Notes: generated from the sequence alone by a model not told the origin. Positions 15,970 through 25,436 are shown, numbered from the stretch's first letter. The stretch is DNA of 64,000 bases from Perspicuibacillus lycopersici (GCF_025660475.1 NZ_JAOUSF010000002.1:62001-126000), one strand, 5' to 3'. Translations and numbers: made by a program.

Positions 15970-17448
15970 CTTTTGAGTGCTTTTCTCTAACGAATTTTTA
16001 ATTATTATCATGCTCACTTTCCTATTGATACCCGTTCTCTAACGGATTTCTTCTCCATTTCTTTCTCCCTTTCCTTGTTGATACCCGTTCTCTAACGGAT
16101 TTCGTCTCCATTTCTTTCTCCCTTTCCTATTGATACTTGTTCTCTAACGGATTTCGTCACTCATTCTTTCTCCCTTTCCTGTTGATACCCGTTCTCTAAT
16201 GGATTTCTTCTCCATTTCTTTCTCCCTTTCCTATTGATACCCGTTCTCTAACGGATTTCGTCACTCATTCTTTCTCACTTTCCTGTTGATACCCGTTCTC
16301 TAATGGATTTCTTCTCCATTACTTTCTCCCTTTCCTGTTGATACCAGTTCTCTAACGGATTTCGTCTCCCGTTCTTTCTCGCTTTCCAATTGATACCCGT
16401 TCTCTAACGGATTTTGTCACTCGTTCTTTCTCACTTTCCTATTGATACTTGTTCTCTAACGGATTTCGTCACTCATTCTTTCTCACTTTCCTGTTGATAC
16501 CCGTTCTCTAACGGATTTCGTCACTAGTTTTTCTCCCTTTCCTATTGATACCCGTTCTCTAACGGATTTCGTCTCCATTTCTTTCTCCCTTTCCTGTTGA
16601 TACCCGTTCTCTAACGGATTTCGTCTCCATTTCTTTCTCCCTTTCCTATTGATACCCGTTCTCTAACGGATTTCGTCACTCATTCTTTCTCACTTTCCTG
16701 TTGATACCCGTTCTCTAATGGATTTCTTATCCATTTCTTTCTCCCTTTCCTGTTGATACCCGTTCTCTAACGGATTTCTTCTCCATTTCTTTCTCCCTTT
16801 CCTGTTGATACCCGTTCTCTAACGGATTTCTTCTCCAGTTCTTTCTCCCTTTCCTATTGATACCCGTTCTCTAACGGATTTCGTCTCCATTTCTTTCTCC
16901 CTTTCCTATTGATACTTGTTCTCTAACGGATTTCGTCACTCATTCTTTCTCCCTTTCCTGTTGATACCCGTTCTCTAATGGATTTCTTCTCCATTTCTTT
17001 CTCCCTTTCCTGTTGATACCAGTTCTCTAACGGATTTCGTCTCCATTTCTTTCTCCCTTTCCTGTTGATACCCGTTCACTAACGGATTTCGTATCCAGTT
17101 CTTTCTCCGTTTCCTAATGATAACCGTTCTCTAACGGGTTTCGTCTCCATTTCTTTCTCCCTTTCCTGTTGATACCCGTTCTCTAATGGATTTCTTCTCC
17201 ATTTCTTTCTCCCTTTCCTGTTGATACCCGTTCACTAACGGATTTCGTCTCCATTTCTTTCTCCCTTTCCTGTTGATACCCGTTCACTAACGGATTTCGT
17301 ATCCATTTCTTTCTCCCTTTCCTGTTGATACCCGTTCTCTAATGGATTTCTTCTCCATTTCTTTCTCCCTTTCCTGTTGATACCAGTTCTCTAACGGATT
17401 TCGTCTCCATTTCTTTCTCCCTTTCCTGTTGATACCCGTTCTCTAACG
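15970..17448. repeat. Tandem array of a 52-bp unit, 28 copies (27 full, 1 cut short)
   Basis: Units begin at 16027, 16080, 16132, 16184, 16236 and then every 52 bp (one of 53, one of 51) to 17431. Each unit has a core GATACCCGTTCTCTAACGG followed by ATTTC and a pyrimidine tract ending CTTTCCTGTT or CTTTCCTATT. The core contains the inverted repeat CCGTT-CTCT-AACGG. A decayed copy (15970-16026, with TTTTCTCTAACGAATTTTT and CTCACTTTCCTATT) precedes the array; the last unit stops at CTAACG against the yumB terminator. 52 is not a multiple of 3 and stops occur, so it is not coding. The whole unit is conserved, so it is not a CRISPR. Confidence 0.97.
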
Positions 17449-17489
17449 AAAAACAAAAAAAAAGCAAGCTGCATTAAACAGCTTGCTTT
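17449..17489 (-). terminator. Terminator of yumB
   Basis: AAAGCAAGCTG/CAGCTTGCTTT stem then a T-rich run on the minus strand. It separates yumB transcription from the array. Confidence 0.9.
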
Positions 17490-17508
17490 CTTCCTTTTAC
17501 CTTAAGCA

Positions 17509-18726
17509 TTAAAAAATGTTAAATTTACCTTTTTTCAATACTAATGGAATTCCACCGATCATGAATAGGGCACGATTATCGATTACTTTTTTCATGAAGG
17601 ATGCGCTAAATCCAGTTAATTTTTTACCGAATACTACACCAATTGCATCATGTTCACCTAAAGAACATACGGTACCTTTATTATCAAAAGTAAATTCTTT
17701 AAGATCATTTTTTCCTTGAATTAAGGATGCAATATTTTTCGCAGTAAGTACTGCTTGTTGCATTGCAATTTGCGCAGTTGGTGGGAATGGTCTGTTATTT
17801 TCTTCATTAATAACTGCAGAACAGTCACCAAGAATGAAAATATCTTCATGTGCAGGCATTCTTAAGTGGCTATCCACTGTTACACGACCTCTAATATTTT
17901 CAAAGCCTGATTTTTCGATTACTTCATTTCCGCGAACTCCAGCAGCCCAAACAACCGTACCTGCTTTAATTAATCTTGGTTCTTCATCACCTTTCGCAAC
18001 TAACACACCTTCAGGAGTACATTCTTTGATGGCAGTTCCGATGTTAAATTCTACACCTTTTTTCTCTAATAATGCAGTTGCATAGCTTACTAGTCCTGGG
18101 TCAAATCCAGGTAAAGCCATAGGTGCAGCCTCTACGCAATAAATATTAACTTTTGATTGTTCAATTTCATATTCTTTACATAGTTGAGGAATACGATTAA
18201 CAAGCTCTCCAAGGAATTCAATTCCGGTAAATCCAGCACCACCGACAACTATAGATAAACGTTCCTCTTGTTTGTCCGCTTCTGCACTATAAGTAGCAAA
18301 TTGATATTCAATATGCTCTCTAATTTGGCGAGAACTATCTACACTTGTAATAGTGAATGCATTTTCTTTTAAGCCTTTAATTCCAAATGTTTCTGATTCT
18401 CCACCTAAAGCAACTACTAGATAATCATAAGTAACTTCTCCATTACTTAAAATTACTTTCTTTTCATCTGCTTTAATTTCTTCTACAGAATCTTGAACGA
18501 AATTTACTTTACTTCTATTAATGACATCTGCGATATTATAACGTACACGATCATGATGTAATGTACCAGCAGAAGCTTCGTGCAACCATGTTGTTTCATA
18601 ATGGTAATCATTTTTATTTATTAAAGTAATTTCTGCATCATTTACACCAACTAATTTTTGTAAACGAACAGCTGTTAATAGTCCACCGTAACCGGCACCT
18701 AATATAACGACTTTTGGTTTATTCAC
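17509..18726 (-). CDS. yumB: Type II NADH dehydrogenase-like flavoprotein YumB
   Basis: 405 aa non-proton-pumping NADH:quinone oxidoreductase family. N-terminal FAD-binding Rossmann motif ([17 protein letters not shown]), second nucleotide-binding motif ([16 protein letters not shown]) for NADH, and IFILGDCSA near the FAD. The C-terminus is amphipathic ([24 protein letters not shown]), as expected for membrane association. The GTG at 18726 is preferred: AGAAGGGTG lies 6 bp upstream, whereas the GTG at 18735 is inside that site. It would feed electrons from NADH to menaquinone. Two Rex-like sites lie upstream (18872-18911). yumC and yutM follow in B. subtilis order. Confidence 0.92.
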   Translation of the reverse strand: MNKPKVVILGAGYGGLLTAVRLQKLVGVNDAEITLINKNDYHYETTWLHEASAGTLHHDRVRYNIADVINRSKVNFVQDSVEEIKADEKKVILSNGEVTYDYLVVALGGESETFGIKGLKENAFTITSVDSSRQIREHIEYQFATYSAEADKQEERLSIVVGGAGFTGIEFLGELVNRIPQLCKEYEIEQSKVNIYCVEAAPMALPGFDPGLVSYATALLEKKGVEFNIGTAIKECTPEGVLVAKGDEEPRLIKAGTVVWAAGVRGNEVIEKSGFENIRGRVTVDSHLRMPAHEDIFILGDCSAVINEENNRPFPPTAQIAMQQAVLTAKNIASLIQGKNDLKEFTFDNKGTVCSLGEHDAIGVVFGKKLTGFSASFMKKVIDNRALFMIGGIPLVLKKGKFNIF

Positions 18727-18871
18727 TGTTGTCACCCTTCTAGTTTAAATATTTGTATTTGAAAAGAATACTCTTGTTTTCATTTTCTACAAGTATTCGC
18801 AAAAAATGTATGTCACTTTGTTTTGTTAACAAATAAGTTTGTCAAGAAAAACAACAACAACATATAAAACT

Positions 18872-18911
18872 TTGTGATAATATTCACTAAAGTTTGCAAA
18901 AGTTTTCACAA
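18872..18911. promoter_or_regulatory. Two adjacent Rex-like operators upstream of yumB
   Basis: TTGTGATAATATTCACTA (18872-18889) and, on the minus strand, TTGTGAAAACTTTTGCAA (18894-18911). Each matches TTGTGAANNNNTTCACAA at 12 of 14 defined positions. They lie about 150-185 bp upstream of the yumB start within the 373-bp yumB-yumC intergenic region, which also contains the palindrome TTTGTTAACAAA nearer yumB. Rex is the NADH-sensing repressor that controls ndh in B. subtilis. Confidence 0.5.
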
Positions 18912-19099
18912 TCAAAAGCACTTTTACTATATTATTTTAGCTTTTTTTTGCATTTATTTCAAGGAAAAAATTATCTCAGACGTAAAAACCTCCGAACCCA
19001 ATTAGCTAATGTAATAAACCCCTTCCGGATAGGTGTATTTCTGTCGTATAAAGTAGATTTATGATAAAATGAAGTGAAAAAATTGTTGGAGGGATACCT

Positions 19100-20098
19100 T
19101 TGAAAGAAGATACGCAAATATATGATATAACTGTTATTGGTGGAGGTCCCACTGGATTATTTACGGCATTTTACGGCGGGTTACGCAAGGCAACCGTTAA
19201 AATAATAGAAAGCTTACCACAATTGGGGGGACAATTAACTGCCCTTTACCCAGAAAAATATATTTACGATGTAGCTGGATTTCCAAAAATTCGTGCACAG
19301 GAGCTTGTTAACAATTTAACGGAGCAAATTAAATTATTTGATCCTACCATTTGTTTAGAACAATCAGTTGAAAAACTAGAAAAGCTGGAAGATGGTTCAT
19401 TTAAGTTAATAACGGATCAAGAGGTTCACTATACGAAGGCAATAATTATAACTGCTGGAAATGGTGCATTTCAACCAAGACGATTGGAGCTTGAAGAAGG
19501 AAAAAAATATGAAGGAAAAAACCTTCATTACTTTATTAATGATTTATCCTACTTCAAGGATAAAAATGTTGTTGTATTAGGTGGCGGAGATTCTGCAGTT
19601 GATTGGTCTTTAATGCTCGAGCCGATTGCGAAAAAAGTATCCATTGTTCATCGTCGGGATAAATTCCGAGCACATGAACATAGTGTTGAAAGATTACACA
19701 ATTCTAGTATAGATATCAAAACCCCATTGGTTCCCGTTGGTATTGTCGGTAATGAGGAAAAAATTACGCAATTAGTTTTACAAGCACCAAAAGGGGAAGA
19801 TACGGAAACAATAGATGTTGATGAAGTAGTTGTAAGCTATGGATTTGTTTCCTCCTTAGGACCTATTAAGGAATGGGGATTAGATATTCAGAAAAATTCT
19901 ATTGTTGTTAACTCGAAAATGGAGACGAATATTCCTGGAATTTATGCGGCAGGAGATATTTGTACATATGACGGAAAAGTGAAGTTAATTGCTACTGGCT
20001 TTGGTGAAGGTCCAATTGCGATTAACAATGCGAAAACATTTATTGATCCAAAGGCAAGAGTACAACCATTACATAGTACGTCGATGTTTGAAGATTAA
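19100..20098 (+). CDS. yumC: Ferredoxin--NADP reductase type 2 YumC
   Basis: 332 aa of the thioredoxin reductase-like FNR class. FAD site [16 protein letters not shown] at the N-terminus, NADPH site [14 protein letters not shown] in the middle, [12 protein letters not shown] for the 2'-phosphate, and [14 protein letters not shown] at the C-terminal FAD contact; it lacks the CxxC of thioredoxin reductase. It reduces ferredoxin or flavodoxin with NADPH (essential in B. subtilis). TTG start at 19100 with GGAGGGATACC upstream. Confidence 0.95.
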   Translation: MKEDTQIYDITVIGGGPTGLFTAFYGGLRKATVKIIESLPQLGGQLTALYPEKYIYDVAGFPKIRAQELVNNLTEQIKLFDPTICLEQSVEKLEKLEDGSFKLITDQEVHYTKAIIITAGNGAFQPRRLELEEGKKYEGKNLHYFINDLSYFKDKNVVVLGGGDSAVDWSLMLEPIAKKVSIVHRRDKFRAHEHSVERLHNSSIDIKTPLVPVGIVGNEEKITQLVLQAPKGEDTETIDVDEVVVSYGFVSSLGPIKEWGLDIQKNSIVVNSKMETNIPGIYAAGDICTYDGKVKLIATGFGEGPIAINNAKTFIDPKARVQPLHSTSMFED

Positions 20099-20120
20099 TG
20101 AAACCGTTAAGAATATAACT

Positions 20121-20156
20121 ATAAAAAAAGGATGACAATAGCCATCCTTTTTTTAT
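20121..20156. terminator. Bidirectional terminator yumC/yutM
   Basis: AAAAAAAGGATG-loop-CATCCTTTTTTT between convergent genes. Confidence 0.92.
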
Positions 20157-20161
20157 GGCAT

Positions 20162-20527
20162 TTAACATCTCTCTGGTGTTCCAGCTGCCTTTGCCGTACG
20201 GAATGATGCGCCACAGCCGCATGCTGCAATCGCATTTGGATTATCGATGGTGAATCCGCCGCCAAGTAATGATTGTTTATAGTCAATACTCGTGCCGGAT
20301 AGAATTGGTGCACTTATTTTATCCACAACTAGTTTCAAGCCATGCTGTTCAAGTAAAATATCGTCCTCTTTTACTTCATGATCTAAACCCATTCCATAGG
20401 AAAGGCCAGTACATCCACCGCCTTTAACGGAGACACGTAAAAATGCATCTGTTTCGTTATTTTCCTTCATCATATCTTTAATTTGCAGTGCTGCTGCTTC
20501 TGTCAAATGTACGATTTGCTCTGACAC
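20162..20527 (-). CDS. yutM: A-type Fe-S carrier protein (ErpA/SufA-like, YutM)
   Basis: 121 aa. The three cluster-binding cysteines of A-type carriers are present: GGGCTGLSYG and, at the C-terminus, ACGCGASFR. It accepts Fe-S clusters from the SUF scaffold and passes them to targets; the suf operon is at 40.5-45.7 kb. GTG start at 20527 with GGGAGG 9 bp upstream. A good sigma-A promoter lies at 20665-20693. Confidence 0.93.
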   Translation of the reverse strand: MSEQIVHLTEAAALQIKDMMKENNETDAFLRVSVKGGGCTGLSYGMGLDHEVKEDDILLEQHGLKLVVDKISAPILSGTSIDYKQSLLGGGFTIDNPNAIAACGCGASFRTAKAAGTPERC

Positions 20528-20664
20528 TTTGCCAAACCTCCCTTAGTCTAACTATTTATAAATAATACGTTGCTCCTTATGATTTATACATGAGGAAATA
20601 TGTCGTCATAAATGTGAGTAATGTAATTTTACGGTTCGCCAATAAATTTGTTCGTCTTAATTAT

Positions 20665-20693
20665 AGTATATATTTATTTGAGCACGGACTCAA
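20665..20693 (-). promoter_or_regulatory. Promoter of yutM
   Basis: Minus strand TTGAGT, 17-bp spacer, TATACT, about 140 bp upstream of the yutM start. The -35 region overlaps a small inverted repeat, TTGAG-TCCGTG-CTCAA. Confidence 0.6.
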
Positions 20694-20831
20694 CTATCGT
20701 GCAGCCTATTTTCTTACCATAATAACCCTACCCTTAAAGTAGTCGTTATTCCCATTGGTGAATACACTTTACAAGAGCCTATCCGTCATCTTATCTTATA
20801 TTCGTTTTTTTGCTGAAATATACAATTCCAA

Positions 20832-20860
20832 TTGTTAATTTCTTATAATTTCGATATAAT
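20832..20860 (+). promoter_or_regulatory. Promoter of yutJ
   Basis: TTGTTA, 17-bp spacer, TATAAT. Transcription would begin about 100 bp before the yutJ ATG. The rest of the yutM-yutJ gap (438 bp) shows no gene. Confidence 0.7.
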
Positions 20861-20965
20861 TTTTATATCTGTATGTTTGCGGTTTCATAGTAGTTTAATA
20901 CTTTTCAAAAATAAGATTCGTAGTGTTATCAAACTATTTATCAGACGACCAAAGGGGAATAATTC

Positions 20966-22033
20966 ATGAGAAAGCTTGTTTTGTTAGGCGGGGGATATGG
21001 GGGCATGAAAATTATGCAAAAGCTACTCCCAGATCAACTACCTGAGGATGTTCACATTACGCTAATAGATAAGGTACCTTATCATAGTTTAAAAACAGAA
21101 TTTTATGCACTAGCAGCTGGAACGTTACCTGATCAGCATGTTCGCGTTACCTTTCCAGAGCATGAGCGATTGACCATTGTGTATGGGGAGATTACACAAA
21201 TGAATATTGTAGAAAAGCTAGTGAGTGTTAATGGCCAGGGTACCATTCCATTTGATGACTTAGTCATTGGTCTTGGCTGCGAGGATAAGTATCATTCTGT
21301 TCCAGGTGCTAATGAATATACCTATGGAATTCAGTCAATTGAAGCTTCCCGAAGAACGTATTCAGCTTTAAATAACTTACCTGGCTATTCAAAGGTAGCA
21401 ATTGTTGGTGCTGGATTAAGTGGAGTAGAATTAGCTAGTGAATTGCATGAAAGTCGTCCAGACCTCGATATTCGTATTTATGATCGTGGTAAAAATATCC
21501 TTTCTGCATTTCCTGAAAAATTAAGTACATTTGTAACTAACTGGTTTCAAGAGCATAATATTCAAGTCATTAATGAATCGAATATTACAAAAGTCGAAGA
21601 AGGTATTTTATATAATCACGACGATCCAATTGAAGTAGATGTAATTGTTTGGACAGCAGGGATTCAACCAAACAAGCTTGTTCGTGAATTAGAGGTAGAA
21701 AAGGATGCACAGGGTCGAGTATTGCTCACACCTTATCATAATCTTCCAGCAAACGAGCATGTATATGTCGTTGGCGACTGTGCTAGCCTACCATTTGCAC
21801 CAAGTGCACAGCTAGCAGAAGCACAGGCAGAACAAATCGTGCAAGTTTTATTAAGTAGGTGGAAACAGGAAGAACTACCAGAAAAAATGCCAGAAATGAA
21901 ATTAAAAGGTGTGCTAGGCTCATTAGGAAGGAAACAAGGCTTTGGTTTAGTCGCCGATCATACCCTTACAGGTAGAGTACCTCGATTATTAAAATCTGGT
22001 ATTTTATGGCTATATAAATTCCATAATGGATAA
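20966..22033 (+). CDS. yutJ: NADH dehydrogenase-like FAD protein YutJ
   Basis: 355 aa pyridine nucleotide-disulfide oxidoreductase fold related to YumB. FAD motif LVLLGGGYGGMKIMQKL, NAD(P)H motif VAIVGAGLSGVELASEL, and VYVVGDCASLPFAPSAQLAEAQ at the FAD contact. The electron acceptor is not known. ATG at 20966 with AAAGGGG upstream. Position between yutM and yuzD-yutI matches B. subtilis. Confidence 0.9.
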   Translation: MRKLVLLGGGYGGMKIMQKLLPDQLPEDVHITLIDKVPYHSLKTEFYALAAGTLPDQHVRVTFPEHERLTIVYGEITQMNIVEKLVSVNGQGTIPFDDLVIGLGCEDKYHSVPGANEYTYGIQSIEASRRTYSALNNLPGYSKVAIVGAGLSGVELASELHESRPDLDIRIYDRGKNILSAFPEKLSTFVTNWFQEHNIQVINESNITKVEEGILYNHDDPIEVDVIVWTAGIQPNKLVRELEVEKDAQGRVLLTPYHNLPANEHVYVVGDCASLPFAPSAQLAEAQAEQIVQVLLSRWKQEELPEKMPEMKLKGVLGSLGRKQGFGLVADHTLTGRVPRLLKSGILWLYKFHNG

Positions 22034-22068
22034 GAAAAAGGCTGATGCCAGCAAGCATCAGCCTTTTT
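22034..22068. terminator. Bidirectional terminator yutJ/yuzD
   Basis: AAAAAGGCTGATGC-CAGCAA-GCATCAGCCTTTTT between convergent genes. Confidence 0.93.
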
Positions 22069-22076
22069 CTTATGTC

Positions 22077-22412
22077 TTATACTGTCGGTGCCTGGTAGCC
22101 ATACTTTTCCATTTCCACATAAATTGTTTTTAGGCGGGGATTTCCTTCAGCTACAATTTGATCCTCAATTAATACTACTGGATAAAACATATCCTCTTCA
22201 ATAACACGTTGTGCAAATGCTTGAAGCTTTTCTTCAGCAGGAGGATTCATAATATCCACATAATTCATTGAGAAAGGCTGATTTGGATACTTTCTAGTCA
22301 GTGCAGCCTCCAGCCATTCATAGGTTTCTTTCGAGGATGGTAAATTTACACAGCTCGCACAAATTTGTTCTGCCCCATATATTGTAATTTCCACAGGTTT
22401 AAAATGGCCCAA
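22077..22412 (-). CDS. yuzD: YuzD family protein (DUF1462)
   Basis: About 111 aa with a thioredoxin-like pattern: ITIYGAEQICASCVNLPSS holds a CxxC (Cys-Ala-Ser-Cys), then LEAALTRKYP, YVDIMNPP and the strand FYPVVLIEDQIVAEGNPRL. Family of unknown function, always near the Fe-S gene yutI, so a redox or cluster-related role is plausible inference. Start: GGGAGG lies 8 bp from TTG 22412 but only 2 bp from ATG 22418, so TTG is preferred; the ATG cannot be excluded. Confidence 0.85.
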   Translation of the reverse strand: MGHFKPVEITIYGAEQICASCVNLPSSKETYEWLEAALTRKYPNQPFSMNYVDIMNPPAEEKLQAFAQRVIEEDMFYPVVLIEDQIVAEGNPRLKTIYVEMEKYGYQAPTV

Positions 22413-22562
22413 TTTCATTTCCTCCCACCAAATCATTTTACAAAATTTTAAGTTGCACATAAAATAGAGATAACAAGCAAAGATTTGACAAATAGAATTA
22501 ACAAATGGATTTTTCCTTATATCCCTATTATAATAAGAATCAGAGAGAAAGGAGTGCTAAAA

Positions 22563-22799
22563 ATGACTGGTTTAGAACTAAAAGATCAAGTACAAGAAGT
22601 ATTAGATAAATTACGTCCATTCCTTCTTCGTGACGGAGGCGATTGCGAGCTTGTCGATGTGGAAGACGGCGTTGTAAAACTACGTCTACTCGGTGCATGT
22701 GGAACATGTCCAAGTTCAACAATCACATTAAAAGCAGGAATCGAACGTGCACTATTTGAAGAAGTTCCAGGTGTAGTAGAAGTAGAACAAGTATTTTAA
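22563..22799 (+). CDS. yutI: NifU C-terminal domain Fe-S protein YutI
   Basis: 78 aa single NifU C-terminal (Nfu-type) domain. [10 protein letters not shown] provides the CxxC that binds a [4Fe-4S] cluster between two monomers; [17 protein letters not shown] is typical. It acts as a late-acting cluster carrier. ATG at 22563 with AAAGGAG 8 bp upstream; the longer frame from 22485 runs through the promoter region. Confidence 0.94.
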   Translation: MTGLELKDQVQEVLDKLRPFLLRDGGDCELVDVEDGVVKLRLLGACGTCPSSTITLKAGIERALFEEVPGVVEVEQVF

Positions 22800-22939
22800 T
22801 TTCTAACATTTCATACCTGTAATTTAATATTTGTGCCACAGAACAAATAAAGAAAATGTTTTTTCATTCCTACTTTTTCAACCAATCAACTTATCGATTC
22901 GGTAGCTTGAATGTATTTTCATTGATTCAGATGAATGAT

Positions 22940-22976
22940 AGCTTGTTGCGGATTTTCCCTCAACAAGCTTTTTATT
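22940..22976 (+). terminator. Terminator downstream of yutI
   Basis: AGCTTGTTG/CAACAAGCT stem followed by TTTTTATTTT. It is 140 bp after the yutI stop. Confidence 0.8.
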
Positions 22977-23003
22977 TTCCTCCAAGAAATTACTTTTATT
23001 AAA

Positions 23004-23987
23004 TTAACATTTAATTTCTTTGTTAACTAAGCTAACAGGCGTTTCCCCTTTTAGTACAGCAGCAATATTTTCACAACAATGTACTATCATAGCACCTCTA
23101 GTTTCCACACTCGCACTTCCAATATGCGGCAGTGCCACGACATTAGGAAATTGCAATAATGGATGATTTGGATCGATTGGCTCTTGATGAAACACATCTA
23201 ACCCTGCACCAGCGATTTCTCCTTCGCGAAGAGCTTCTACTAAATCCTCTTCCACTACAACTGTGCCACGAGAGGCATTGATAAAATATGCTGTATTTTT
23301 CATCTTTCGAAAAACTTCCTTGGAAAACATACCTTTTGTTGCATCAGTCAGTGGGGTTAAACAAACTATATAATCACTTTCAACAACTAAGTCCTCAAAT
23401 GATCGATAGGAGACATCTAGTGCCTTTTCTGTCTCGATTTTCCGATTTCTATTGTGATATATTACGTTCATCTGAAAGCCAAGTGCTCGTTTCGCCACTG
23501 CCTCCCCAATGCTTCCCATGCCAACAATACCAATTGTTTTATGATGAACGTCTGCACCAGCCATAAAGAATGGGCTCCAGCTTGTCCAATTACCTGTTTT
23601 CACACACTCTACTGCTTCTGCTAAACGTCTTCCGACCATTAATACAAGCGAAAATGCTAAATCTGCAGTTGTATCCGTTAAAATGTCTGGTGTATTACAT
23701 ACTGCTATTCCACGTTTCGTAGCTGCTTGAACATCGATATTATCGAAACCAACTGCTAAATTAGCAACCACTTTTAAATTTGGAGCAGCTTGAAAAAGCT
23801 CTTCGTCAATTTGATCAGCTAATACGGTAAATAATCCATCTGCTTTATTTGCTTCCTCCAATAAGATTTCACGAGGTACCGGTGTCTCCTCACTTTCCCA
23901 CATACCTACTTCTGCTACGCTTTCAAGAATGTTAATCATTTTAGCTGGCATTTTTCTTGTCACATACACATATGGTCTTTTACTCAT
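23004..23987 (-). CDS. D-isomer-specific 2-hydroxyacid dehydrogenase (glyoxylate/hydroxypyruvate reductase type)
   Basis: 327 aa. NAD(P)-binding motif IGIVGMGSIGEAVAKRA, catalytic Arg in INASRGTVV, Glu in GLDVFHQEP and His in LPHIGSAS. It interconverts 2-keto and D-2-hydroxy acids such as glyoxylate/glycolate; substrate is inferred from the GyaR-like overall pattern (B. subtilis YvcT). It has no ACT domain, unlike SerA at 38 kb. ATG 23987 is 5 bp from GGAGGAGGAG; the upstream extension to 24068 is not supported. Confidence 0.9.
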   Translation of the reverse strand: MSKRPYVYVTRKMPAKMINILESVAEVGMWESEETPVPREILLEEANKADGLFTVLADQIDEELFQAAPNLKVVANLAVGFDNIDVQAATKRGIAVCNTPDILTDTTADLAFSLVLMVGRRLAEAVECVKTGNWTSWSPFFMAGADVHHKTIGIVGMGSIGEAVAKRALGFQMNVIYHNRNRKIETEKALDVSYRSFEDLVVESDYIVCLTPLTDATKGMFSKEVFRKMKNTAYFINASRGTVVVEEDLVEALREGEIAGAGLDVFHQEPIDPNHPLLQFPNVVALPHIGSASVETRGAMIVHCCENIAAVLKGETPVSLVNKEIKC

Positions 23988-24153
23988 GAATACTCCTCCT
24001 CCAAAAAGTTTCACGACAAGTAATTCCTTGGCTCCCCTTGTCCATTTCCACTTTCTCCTGCCCATCATAAGACAGGAGATTGGTTACTTCCGTTCATTTT
24101 ATAATATTACAATAATTAGTTTACCATTATAATACAATAATAGAATAAATCCG

Positions 24154-25158
24154 TCACTTATTTAACCAACTTACAATGGGAATGCTCATATTTCTTGTAG
24201 GAACCTCAACAACCTCATAAAATCCATATAAAAATCGCTCATAGTCTTCAGATCTTTCCAAATAACGAGCCAATACATCTGCCATTTCCCGCTTTATTTG
24301 TTCTGAATTAGTTGTATAGTATGTTTCAATACATTGTAAATAATGCAGCGGTAACAGTAACCGCGAATAATATAAGCGCCAAGCATATGCGGAAAGTGGT
24401 ATAACGGATTGATATTGATGAAGAAAATTTCGTAATTGATTGTGATAAACTGGTGATTGCTGTAAATATAACTCCCGTGTCCATTCCGCTAAGTCGCGAC
24501 TCGGATGATCTACTACCCAATCAAATGGATTTTTCCAAATGACTTCTCCATCCCAAGTTTTTCGAATAAACCGTTCATGGCAGATTGTACCATAATCAAT
24601 TGGCTGTGGCACTTCATCAATATTAGTATCAACATAATATTGGATAGCATTTTCACAAAGACCATTATAATAGGGAAAAGAATCGACAAACAATTTTTCA
24701 AACTCATCTGCTGGGCGATTCAATACAACTGATTGCCATACATTTTCCATTTGATTAAGCCTTGCCTCCCATAATTGCTTCCACTCCCCAACTCGATTTA
24801 GTGCATTCACCTGTCTTGTTGTTTGAAAGCCACGACTATGAAATTTTGCTAATCTTCTTCCAAGCTGACGAAAGGATTGTTCCTTCCAATTTGATAATTG
24901 TAAGAGCACGAAATATTGATTATCATATTCACTAATATAGCTTTCGGTTTTAGTCGGATAAAAGCTCGGAACATATTTTTCTCCAGCACCTTGTAATTGT
25001 CGTGTCAGCTCAAAACGCTCCACAATTTCCCCTTGTTCACTTTCAAAAACCGGAATCATAATATAAATAAACTGCTGATTTCGAAAAGCTTGGTATCGAT
25101 GAAAAGGAATCGGCTGTAGACCTTCGAGACCATATATGTCTTTAAAAAAATCATTCAT
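24154..25158 (-). CDS. yutH: Spore coat-associated protein YutH (CotS-like kinase fold)
   Basis: 334 aa. Resembles the CotS/YutH family, a degenerate aminoglycoside phosphotransferase-like fold found in spore coats: QLGRRLAKFHSRGF in the N-lobe/hinge, ICHERFIRKTWDGEVIWKNPFDWVVDHPSRDLAEWTRE in the C-lobe, where HER replaces the HGD catalytic loop, so kinase activity is doubtful. ATG 25158 chosen, with GGGGGAG about 10 bp upstream. The neighbour yutG and the cluster order match B. subtilis. Confidence 0.85.
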   Translation of the reverse strand: MNDFFKDIYGLEGLQPIPFHRYQAFRNQQFIYIMIPVFESEQGEIVERFELTRQLQGAGEKYVPSFYPTKTESYISEYDNQYFVLLQLSNWKEQSFRQLGRRLAKFHSRGFQTTRQVNALNRVGEWKQLWEARLNQMENVWQSVVLNRPADEFEKLFVDSFPYYNGLCENAIQYYVDTNIDEVPQPIDYGTICHERFIRKTWDGEVIWKNPFDWVVDHPSRDLAEWTRELYLQQSPVYHNQLRNFLHQYQSVIPLSAYAWRLYYSRLLLPLHYLQCIETYYTTNSEQIKREMADVLARYLERSEDYERFLYGFYEVVEVPTRNMSIPIVSWLNK

Positions 25159-25436
25159 GCAAATCACGCTCCCCCTTTTTGATTCCATGATGTATCTTCA
25201 CAATTTGATTCAGTTATAATTTTTTCTTAATTGAAAAAATACTGCTATAATTAATGTTATGTTTAACCTTTAATTTATATATTCGATTGTTTTCTGTTGA
25301 TATGACAGAATAAACCTTGCGGAGTAGGAAAAAATAGGAAAGCAAATTGCCATGATCGTTAGTTATTTTTAACAGGATCATTCCGCTAGATGGGCATAAT
25401 CATCTGAATAAAACTATAGAAGAAAAGGTGATACGT

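Noticed and set aside
15801-16001. 66-codon plus-strand frame at the left edge of the array
   Set aside because: No ribosome binding site, composition of low-complexity AT-rich DNA, and it runs into the decayed repeat copy.
16027-17448. CRISPR array
   Set aside because: The full 52-bp unit is conserved, including the part that would be spacer; there are only a few linker variants that recur, and no cas genes are near.
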